Under the pieces are notes generated by a model. It saw only the letters and a program-made list of their open reading frames with translations, was not told where the DNA came from and made no database searches. A stretch of 64,000 nt of DNA from Leptolyngbya sp. CCY15150 (GTDB taxonomy: Bacteria; Cyanobacteriota; Cyanobacteriia; RECH01). The position numbers were made by a program, and so were the translations under genes. Below are positions 57,279 through 64,000 of this stretch, piece by piece (position 1 is the first letter of the stretch; each line of letters begins with the position of its first letter). The stretch lies in the NCBI RefSeq assembly GCF_016888135.1, contig NZ_JACSWB010000174.1:1-64000 (forward strand). The letters run 5' to 3'.

Positions 57279-57916
57279 GTTCACAGATGGGTTCAATAAA
57301 TGAGCTGCAACCAATGAGCTGCACAAAGCTAGGGGCGATCGCCCTGCGTTCCAATTCTAGTCATCTCCCGCCTTGGATGCCCCCCATGACGCTGTGTCGC
57401 CCCAACGGGTGACTCCCTGTTTCAAGGCGGGCCGCTGGGAATCCGGATGATCAGGGGCGAGGAGCATCTGGGTATGAGCTAGTGTAAGACTCGGTGCAGG
57501 TGCGGCTTGAGCTAGGCGATCGCCCCATGCTGCCTGGCTAAGACTGCCGGTGCATCACCTTGAGGGAGAATGCGCTAAACTGTCTGATGAGCAGTATCGG
57601 GCTGTTTATCTGTTCGCCTGCTCATGTTAGGACATCATTTCGATTGAAGTGGGTCGGTGCCCACTTTTTTTGTGTCTATATGATGTTGTCAGGATGTCGC
57701 AAGGTCTGCGCACCACCCCAGATTGGCTGAGGTGTAGGGACTGTACCGCTGCGTCAAGCCTAGGCATGGGGCATGACTAAATCTGATATATCACATCACC
57801 CTTTGGGAAAGGCAAGGCACCTGTAGCCTTAGAACGCCTTTGCCGACGATGTGCTCTAGATTTTAGGACAACCCCGCCCGTGATTCGCTGGTTTTCTATT
57901 GGTTTTTGCCGTTACG
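57279..57916. other. intergenic region carrying the rimP operon leader
   Basis: About 640 bases between divergent genes. The 3' half holds the two-hairpin leader at 57587-57671. Upstream of it several HIP1-like sites occur. No other gene was recognised. Confidence 0.5.
57587..57671 (+). promoter_or_regulatory. two-hairpin leader or small RNA ending in terminator
   Basis: ATGAGCAG (57587-57594) pairs perfectly with CTGCTCAT (57618-57625). A second hairpin AAGTGGG/CCCACTT (57647-57653, 57660-57666) with a six-base loop is followed by a T-tract. No plus-strand gene lies upstream, so this is either an attenuator for rimP-nusA-infB or the end of an independent small RNA. The E. coli rimP operon is also preceded by a terminator-like leader, but this is a comparison of layout only. 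Confidence 0.6.
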
Positions 57917-58384
57917 ATGACGCATCCCCTCACTCCACAAATCCTCGACTTGGCGATTCCGATCGCAGACTCCCTCGGGCTAGAGTTGGTCACTGCGGTG
58001 TTTTACACCAATCAAAGTCCGCCGGTGCTGCGCCTGGATATTCGCAACCTGTCCCAAGACACCAGCCTAGATGATTGTGAACGCATGAGCCGGGCCGTTG
58101 AAGCGAGTTTAGATGCCTCTGAATTAATTCCCGATGCCTACGTCTTGGAGGTTTCCAGTCCAGGCATTTCGCGATCGCTGACCACCGATCGCGAGTTCAT
58201 CTCCTTTAAAGGGTTTCCGGTTTGCCTAATGTTGACCGAAGCCTATAAAGGACACAAAAGTTTTTCAGGCAATCTGATTGAACGAGACGAGGAGTGTATT
58301 CACATTAACCAAAAGGGACGGGCGATCGCGATTCCTCGCCACCTCGTACAAACCGTTCAACTCAGCGATGCAGGCAGTGAATAA
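57917..58384 (+). CDS. rimP: ribosome maturation factor RimP
   Basis: A protein of 155 residues needed for 30S subunit maturation. The N-terminal alpha/beta domain contains LGLELVTAVFYTNQSPPVLR and LDDCERMSRAVEASLDASEL. The VLEVSSPGISRSLTTDREF segment is the family hallmark. The C-terminal SH3-like domain follows (FSGNLIERDEECIHINQKGR). ATG at 57917 fits the family better than the longer frame from 57899. It is the first gene of the rimP-nusA-ylxR-infB cluster, with 115 bases to nusA, and it is preceded by a terminator-like leader. Confidence 0.94.
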   Translation: MTHPLTPQILDLAIPIADSLGLELVTAVFYTNQSPPVLRLDIRNLSQDTSLDDCERMSRAVEASLDASELIPDAYVLEVSSPGISRSLTTDREFISFKGFPVCLMLTEAYKGHKSFSGNLIERDEECIHINQKGRAIAIPRHLVQTVQLSDAGSE

Positions 58385-58499
58385 GCCGTGATTTTCTAGT
58401 CCTCAATCCCTAGTCATGTTCTTATGAAGGGCGATCGCCCAGCCCATCGACTCTATCTTTCTCGTCCCACTACACCCCTGAATACCGGAGGCTATATCT

Positions 58500-59963
58500 A
58501 TGTCTATGGTCAATCTTCCTGGACTACAGGAGATGATTGATAGCATCAGTCGGGAGCGCAACCTACCCAAGCACGCTGTGCAAACAGCTCTGCGTGAAGC
58601 ATTGCTGAAAGGGTATGAACGCTATCGCCGCACCAATCGTCCGGATGATGCTCATTTTGATGAAGAATACTTCAGTAATTTCGAGGTGGAACTCGATATC
58701 GAAGAAGAAGGATTTCGGGTATTAGCCACCAAGACCATTGCTGAAGCCGTATCCAATCCCGATCATCAAATTGCCCTGCAAGAAGTGCAAGAAGTGGCGG
58801 CAGAAGCTCAGCTTGGCGACACAGTGGTGCTCGATGTCACCCCGGAGCAAGGGGAGTTTGGGCGCATGGCCGCCATTCAAACCAAGCAGGTGCTGGCCCA
58901 AAAACTGCGAGATCAGCAGCGCAAACTTGTTCAAGATGAATTTAAAGACCTAGAAGGCACTGTCCTGCAAGCCAGAGTGCTGCGGTTTGAACGGCAGTCG
59001 GTGATCATGGCCGTCAACAGCGGCTTTGGGCAGCCCGATGTGGAAGCTGAACTGCTGAAGCGCGATCAACTGCCCAACGATAACTATCGCGCCAATGCCA
59101 CCTTCAAGGTCTACCTCAAGCGGGTGTCGGAAGGATCGCATCGCGGCCCCCAGCTTTTGGTATCCCGTGCAGATGCAGGCTTGGTGGTCTACCTCTTTGC
59201 CAACGAAGTGCCCGAAATTGAAGACGAAGTGGTGCGGATTGTGGCCGTGGCCCGAGAAGCAACACCGCCATCGCGATCGGTGGGGCCTCGCACCAAAATT
59301 GCGGTGGATACCCTAGAGCGGGATGTAGATCCTGTGGGAGCCTGCATCGGGGCTCGCGGCTCGCGCATTCAGGTAGTCGTCAACGAGCTACGCGGTGAGA
59401 AAATCGACGTGATCCGCTGGTCTCCTGATCCGTCTACCTATATCGCCAATGCCCTCAGCCCGGCTCGGGTCGATGAAGTGCGGCTGATGAACTCGGAAGA
59501 TCGCCAGGCCCATGTCCTGGTTCCAGAAGATCAGCTCAGCCTTGCCATTGGTAAAGAGGGGCAAAATGTCCGATTAGCAGCCCGACTCACCGGCTGGAAG
59601 ATTGACATCAAAGACACGGCTCGCTATGACTATGACGCCGAAAATTTGAAGATGCAGGAACTGCTGGAGGCTCGTCAGGCTCGTCAAGCCGAGCTGGATG
59701 CGGAGAATGAGGAGTATGAAGACTATGACGATGAGGGAGAGGATCAAGACTCTGAAGAAGCGATCGCCCTCAACACCGCGTCTGATGATGATCTCGATGA
59801 ATCCACCTCTGGGGAAGCGGCTGCAGATATCGATGATGCAGAGGACGATCTAGAGAATGATGACGATCAAGGCGAGGATGACGAGATGGCAGCGGATGAT
59901 GCCGATCTAGAACCCTCCGATGGTTTTGGCGTTGAGCAACCGTCTGCCACTGAGCGACCCTAG
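58500..59963 (+). CDS. nusA: transcription factor NusA with acidic tail
   Basis: A protein of 487 residues that binds RNA polymerase and nascent RNA to control pausing and termination. The N-terminal polymerase-binding domain covers about 1-130. An S1 domain follows ([20 protein letters not shown]). Two KH domains follow: [20 protein letters not shown] and [20 protein letters not shown]. The last 110 residues are highly acidic ([20 protein letters not shown]) instead of the acidic repeat domains seen in E. coli. GGAGG nine to ten bases upstream supports the ATG at 58500. It lies between rimP and ylxR. Confidence 0.97.
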   Translation: MSMVNLPGLQEMIDSISRERNLPKHAVQTALREALLKGYERYRRTNRPDDAHFDEEYFSNFEVELDIEEEGFRVLATKTIAEAVSNPDHQIALQEVQEVAAEAQLGDTVVLDVTPEQGEFGRMAAIQTKQVLAQKLRDQQRKLVQDEFKDLEGTVLQARVLRFERQSVIMAVNSGFGQPDVEAELLKRDQLPNDNYRANATFKVYLKRVSEGSHRGPQLLVSRADAGLVVYLFANEVPEIEDEVVRIVAVAREATPPSRSVGPRTKIAVDTLERDVDPVGACIGARGSRIQVVVNELRGEKIDVIRWSPDPSTYIANALSPARVDEVRLMNSEDRQAHVLVPEDQLSLAIGKEGQNVRLAARLTGWKIDIKDTARYDYDAENLKMQELLEARQARQAELDAENEEYEDYDDEGEDQDSEEAIALNTASDDDLDESTSGEAAADIDDAEDDLENDDDQGEDDEMAADDADLEPSDGFGVEQPSATERP

Positions 59964-60101
59964 CCCTAAACCTGCAACCATCCCCACGTCACCTGCCTGG
60001 GCGTTCTCTAGGCGATCGCCCAGAACGCCTATCGACCCAACCCGCGAGAGGCAGGTGGCCCAATCGATCAGTAGAGCCCCCTACCGTAGTGCATCCTTGC
60101 G

Positions 60102-60401
60102 ATGAAGCCCAACGATCGCCGCTGCATCAGTTGTCGGAAAGTTGATCAAAAAGAGTATTTCTGGCGAATTGTCCGAGTTTATCCGTCTCGGACAGTACAA
60201 TTAGATGAGGGCATGGGGCGCTCCGCCTATCTTTGCCCATCTTCAGACTGCCTTAAAGCAGCTCAACGTAAAGACCGCTTAGGGCGATCGCTTAAAGCTA
60301 CTGTTCCTGATACGATCTATCAGGGATTGTGGCAGCGTCTATCCCACGACACTGCTGCTCAATCCATGGGCACAGATAGATCCCCGCAAGCAAGATCCTA
60401 A
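60102..60401 (+). CDS. ylxR: YlxR family RNA-binding protein (DUF448)
   Basis: A protein of 99 residues matching YlxR: NDRRCISCRKVDQKEYFWRI near the start and GRSAYLCPSSDCLKAAQRKD in the middle. The fold has a putative RNA-binding cleft; in several bacteria YlxR is a nucleoid- or RNase P-associated factor. Its place between nusA and infB is the usual one. It starts 138 bases after the nusA stop. The usual downstream L7Ae-like ribosomal protein gene is absent, and about 500 non-coding bases separate it from infB instead. Confidence 0.93.
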   Translation: MKPNDRRCISCRKVDQKEYFWRIVRVYPSRTVQLDEGMGRSAYLCPSSDCLKAAQRKDRLGRSLKATVPDTIYQGLWQRLSHDTAAQSMGTDRSPQARS

Positions 60402-60907
60402 AATCTTAAGCTTCTTAGCTTCTTAGGTACCTTGTACAGTTACGGATCACCGTGGAACATCGACGATTGCATGGCTAACATTGCATGGCAACGATTCGAT
60501 GGATGCAAGGGATCGATATTCTTTAAGCATATTGCTCATGAAGCCTACAGGTTCATGTCTAAGGTCAGCTTCCTTCATACCTCTCTCGTCGTCAGGTGTT
60601 GCGGCATTAGACCCCGTGTCATCATCCGGCAGACTTGAGCAGTCACGCAAGGACTGCGATAGCTCCACGATGACGTAGATCGAGAGAGGTCTACATCACG
60701 GCCCCAGTAGGCCGTTTCAGTGCAGTTGTCCTAAGCTGGATTATGATAGGCCGGCATAGTTGCACAAATGTTTCATCAACCAGTGACATGACGTCCTGAC
60801 AGAGTGAATCACGATGGTGCAGCATTCGTTACGATCTAACTATGCAGTTTCGTAGAAAGCGGTAGGTCGCTATGTAACAACTAGGTGGTACGCAGAGGAA
60901 CGAGTGG
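60402..60907. other. 506-base gap before infB
   Basis: No convincing gene. It contains the long inverted repeat described at 60579-60690. A GGCC/GGCC hairpin follows at about 60701-60714. A reading frame on the minus strand (60447-60668) has no protein-like features. Confidence 0.45.
60579..60690. promoter_or_regulatory. long-range inverted repeat, possible structured RNA
   Basis: ACCTCTCTCG (60579-60588) and CGAGAGAGGT (60681-60690) are perfectly complementary, 92 bases apart. The stem can continue with CGTCA (60590-60594) and TGACG (60671-60675). Inside, GCAGTC and GACTGC form a six-base hairpin. It may be an infB leader element or a separate RNA on either strand. Confidence 0.5.
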
Positions 60908-63900
60908 ATGAACAACGGAAAAGTTAGAATTTACGAGCTATCGAAAGAGTTGAATTTGGAAAATCGAGACATTTTAGCCTACTGCGAAGAACTCAATATC
61001 GCAGTCAAAAGCCACAGCAGTACGATTACGGAAGCAGAGGCGACACAAATTCGCAGCGCCGCTGAGCGTCGCCCCGTCACTCACTCCTCCTCTAGTCGTC
61101 CCGCCCCCTCCCCAACCGCCGGAGGGAGCGCCCCCCCTAGTGCTGCCAAGCCTCTAGGAGCCCGCAAACCGGTTAAGAAGCAGCAGATTCTAGAAATCCG
61201 TCGGCATCACTCCACCTCTTCTGATGCGCCCAAGCCACCGGAGCAGCGGCCAAAACCAGCCATGCCGGAAGACGAACCCGCCGCTGCATCTGCACCGCTG
61301 CGTCCGCCTGCCCGTCCATCTGTTGCGTCACCTAGCGATAGTGAACCAGGGGATCGCGAGGTTCATGGAATCGATCAAAATGGGACTGCTCAACCTGTGC
61401 CGACTGAATTGCCAAAACCCATCGCGCCAAAACCCGTTGCGCCCAAGGCCCTCAGAGAAGATATATCAGAACCCACTACAGCTCCTGAGCGGCCAAAACC
61501 GGCCATGCCTCTCGTCGAGAAGCCCGTGGTGGATCCAGAGCCACCGGTTGATGAGTCTCCTTCTGAGCCATTAGAGCTCGAAGAAGAAGAGAATGCGCCT
61601 GAGTTGATTAAGCCGCCCTCTCGCCCCGTTGCTAAGACGCCTAGCCAGCCGCAGTCTACGGCCAGCCGTCCAATTCTGAAGAAAAACAGAACTGAGCCAT
61701 CGGATGGCCAGTCGGCAGAGATCATTCGCAGCCGGGAAGAACTCACTGGGCGACCAAAGTCTCCTAGCACGGACGACTCCAGAGACGTCGCAGCGGATAT
61801 GGAAGTTAGGCAGAAGCCCATGCTGAAGCCCAAGCCGACCATTGAGCTGCGTAAGCCAACCCGAGCCCCGAAAGTCGGCCGTGATGCAGACAGCACGGAT
61901 GGGGATGACACGAGAGATGAAACGGACATTACAGCGAAGCCAGACTTAGAGCTGCAGCGTCCTGCACCACCTCGTCCACCCAAGCGCAGCAAGTCACGTC
62001 GGGATCACGAGGAAGACGAAGAAGAAACGCCACGGGCAAAGAGTGTCAAGAGCAAGCGCCGCACGCAGCCGCTCATTGACGAAGATGAAGATCTAGATGA
62101 AGTGCTCAATGGCGATGAGAATGGCGCCAATCAGGTCAGCCTATCCCTAGCCCGTCCGCCCAAGCCTAAGGGTCGTCCACCGCAGCCCAAGGCTCCAAAC
62201 ACAGCCCAGGCTCAGAAGAAGCGGTCTGGCGGCGGTTCTAGGGAAAACTCCCGCAACAACCGACGCGATCGCCGCGAGCAAGAGCAGAAGGACAAGCGGC
62301 CAGAACATATTGTGTTGACCGATAGCCTCAGTGTCCACGACCTAGCAGCGGTGATTGGAGTTCCAGAAACCGAAATCATCAAAACCCTGTTCTTCAAGGG
62401 CATTGCGGCTAACATCAACCAAATTCTAGATGTTCCAACGGCGATTACCGTCACGGAAGAGTTTGGCATTACGGCAGAAACCGCTGAAGCTGAAGCTGAA
62501 GCGAAGAAAGTGACCGACATGATTGATGTGGGCGATCTAGAAAGCCTGCAGCGTCGTCCGCCGGTAGTCACCATTATGGGCCACGTCGATCACGGGAAAA
62601 CCACCCTGCTCGACTCTATTCGGAAGACTAAGGTCGCCCAAGGAGAAGCTGGCGGTATCACCCAGCACATTGGGGCTTACCACGTCGATATGGGCGAAGG
62701 AGACAACGCCCAACAGGTGGTATTCCTAGATACTCCAGGTCACGAAGCCTTCACGGCTATGCGGGCCCGAGGAACTCGGGTGACTGACATTGCTGTCCTT
62801 GTGGTTGCTGCTGATGATGGGGTGCGTCCGCAAACCATCGAAGCCATTAGCCACGCCAAGGCAGCCGAAGTTCCCATCGTGGTTGCTATTAACAAGGTAG
62901 ACAAGGAAGGGGCTCAGACCGAGCGCGTCAAGCAAGAGCTCACGGAATATGGTCTGGTGCCGGAAGAATGGGGCGGCAACACCATCATGGTGCCGGTGAG
63001 TGCCATCAATGGCGACAATCTCGACACCTTGCTGGAGATGATTCTCCTCGTAGCCGAAGTTGAAGATCTCTATGCCAACCCCGATCGCCCTGCTCGTGGG
63101 ACGGTCATTGAAGCCAACCTCGACAAGTCTCGTGGGCCAGTTGCAACCCTGTTGGTTCAAAATGGTTCCCTGCGAGTCGGCGATACCCTTGTAGCGGGTT
63201 CGTCCTTCTGTAAGGTGCGGGCCATGATTGACGATCGCCTCCAGCGGGTTGAGGCAGCCTATCCGTCCTTTGCAGTTGAAGTACTTGGCTTAAGCGAAGT
63301 ACCCGCCGCTGGGGATGAATTCGAGGTTTTCCGAGAAGAGAAGGAGGCGCGATCGGTTGCCGATTCTCGTAAGGAACAGCAACGTCAGTCTCGCCTGCAG
63401 CAGGCTATGGCATCTCGCCGAGTCTCCCTGAATACCCTGTCGATGCAGGCTCAGGAAGGCGAACTGAAGGAACTCAACCTCGTGCTGAAAGCCGACGTTC
63501 AGGGTTCCGTGGAAGCCATCTTGGGCTCTCTACAGCAGCTACCTCAGCAAGAAGTACAGCTTCGGGTGTTGCTGGCAGCGCCGGGTGAGGTAACTGAAAC
63601 CGACGTAGACTTGGCTGCGGCTAGTAATGCCGTGATCATTGGCTTCAATACCACCTTGGCAAGCGGTGCCCGTCAAGCGTCTGATGAAGCTGGCGTTGAC
63701 GTCCGCGAATACAACATCATCTACAAGCTCTTGGAAGATATTCAAGGAGCAATGGAAGGGTTGTTGGATCCTGAAATGGTGGAAGAACCACTAGGCCAGG
63801 TTGAAGTGCGGGCGGTCTTCCCGGTAGGCAAGGGGGCTGTAGCCGGTTGCTATGTGCAGTCGGGCAAGGCAATCCGGAACTGCCGTGTGCGGGTACGCCG

Positions 63901-64000
63901 AGGCAACGAAGTAGTTCACGAAGGTAATCTCGATTCCCTGAAACGGGTGAAGGATGACGTGAAAGAAGTCAATGCTGGCTATGAGTGCGGTATTGGCTTG
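60908..64000 (+). CDS. infB: translation initiation factor IF-2 (3' end beyond window)
   Basis: The first 1031 codons are present; the frame is open at the window edge, and the last residues visible (GYECGIGL) are near the usual C-terminus. The N-terminal IF2N domain ([19 protein letters not shown]) is followed by a long Pro/Lys/Glu-rich linker to about residue 460. A second IF2N-like part follows ([20 protein letters not shown]). The G domain starts near residue 553 with [34 protein letters not shown] and NKVDKEG are the other GTP motifs. IF-2 places initiator tRNA on the 30S subunit. AGAGGA lies nine bases before the ATG. Confidence 0.97.
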   Translation, partial: MNNGKVRIYELSKELNLENRDILAYCEELNIAVKSHSSTITEAEATQIRSAAERRPVTHSSSSRPAPSPTAGGSAPPSAAKPLGARKPVKKQQILEIRRHHSTSSDAPKPPEQRPKPAMPEDEPAAASAPLRPPARPSVASPSDSEPGDREVHGIDQNGTAQPVPTELPKPIAPKPVAPKALREDISEPTTAPERPKPAMPLVEKPVVDPEPPVDESPSEPLELEEEENAPELIKPPSRPVAKTPSQPQSTASRPILKKNRTEPSDGQSAEIIRSREELTGRPKSPSTDDSRDVAADMEVRQKPMLKPKPTIELRKPTRAPKVGRDADSTDGDDTRDETDITAKPDLELQRPAPPRPPKRSKSRRDHEEDEEETPRAKSVKSKRRTQPLIDEDEDLDEVLNGDENGANQVSLSLARPPKPKGRPPQPKAPNTAQAQKKRSGGGSRENSRNNRRDRREQEQKDKRPEHIVLTDSLSVHDLAAVIGVPETEIIKTLFFKGIAANINQILDVPTAITVTEEFGITAETAEAEAEAKKVTDMIDVGDLESLQRRPPVVTIMGHVDHGKTTLLDSIRKTKVAQGEAGGITQHIGAYHVDMGEGDNAQQVVFLDTPGHEAFTAMRARGTRVTDIAVLVVAADDGVRPQTIEAISHAKAAEVPIVVAINKVDKEGAQTERVKQELTEYGLVPEEWGGNTIMVPVSAINGDNLDTLLEMILLVAEVEDLYANPDRPARGTVIEANLDKSRGPVATLLVQNGSLRVGDTLVAGSSFCKVRAMIDDRLQRVEAAYPSFAVEVLGLSEVPAAGDEFEVFREEKEARSVADSRKEQQRQSRLQQAMASRRVSLNTLSMQAQEGELKELNLVLKADVQGSVEAILGSLQQLPQQEVQLRVLLAAPGEVTETDVDLAAASNAVIIGFNTTLASGARQASDEAGVDVREYNIIYKLLEDIQGAMEGLLDPEMVEEPLGQVEVRAVFPVGKGAVAGCYVQSGKAIRNCRVRVRRGNEVVHEGNLDSLKRVKDDVKEVNAGYECGIGL

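Noticed and set aside
60447-60668. Minus-strand open frame of 73 codons before infB
   Set aside because: Coincides with the long inverted repeat, which explains the sequence better; no similarity seen.

Overview
The window is a stretch of chromosome from a cyanobacterium. The evidence is the many copies of the HIP1 octamer GCGATCGC on both strands, a photosystem I subunit gene (psaM), a Ycf20-family gene, beta-carotene hydroxylase (crtR), ferrochelatase with a chlorophyll-binding tail, a GUN4-domain protein, a SipA-like regulator and the cyanobacterial division gene ftn2/zipN. Genus cannot be fixed from sequence alone. Almost every gene is a chromosomal housekeeping or conserved cyanobacterial gene. 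I saw no transposase, integrase, phage gene or CRISPR array.

Layout. 0-5 kb: tRNA-Ser(GCU), a histidine kinase with an eroded ATP-binding domain, a DUF2993 protein, and a DUF4912 protein carrying a Met-Gly tandem repeat that ends in a strong terminator. 5-11 kb: serS, a CheY-like regulator, a NUDIX hydrolase, ridA, a DUF760 protein, mutY and sipA. 11-19 kb: putA, crtR and a membrane adenylate cyclase on the minus strand, then lptA and lptB on the plus strand. 19-26 kb: carB, an HD-GYP response regulator, glmU and a Trypco1-domain protein. 26-38 kb: phoU, two neighbouring HEAT-type proteins sharing one N-terminal leader (one ends in GUN4, the other in WD40), ycf20-glyK, eda, rpsN, rseP-nth, psaM and an RNA methyltransferase. 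38-50 kb: lpd, aroA, hemH, a SpoIIM-family protein, a STAS-sugar transferase fusion, gcvT and an RsbW-type kinase. 50-57 kb: ftn2, a two-nuclease fusion protein, glmS and a 2OG-Fe(II) oxygenase. 57-64 kb: the rimP-nusA-ylxR-infB translation/transcription cluster; infB runs off the window.

How genes may work together. glmU and glmS both serve UDP-GlcNAc supply but lie 30 kb apart. glyK and gcvT both serve photorespiratory carbon recovery. mutY and nth are both base-excision repair glycosylases. The STAS-sugar transferase and the RsbW-like kinase 2.3 kb away could form a partner-switching control of polysaccharide synthesis; this is inference.

The less expected material lies mostly between genes: a dispersed palindromic repeat with two copies identical over 33 bp and 28 kb apart, a two-hairpin leader ending in a terminator before rimP, a possible three-way-junction element between the cyclase and lptA, a long inverted repeat before infB, and two tiny reading frames with strong ribosome binding sites. 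No wholly new multi-gene system is evident.
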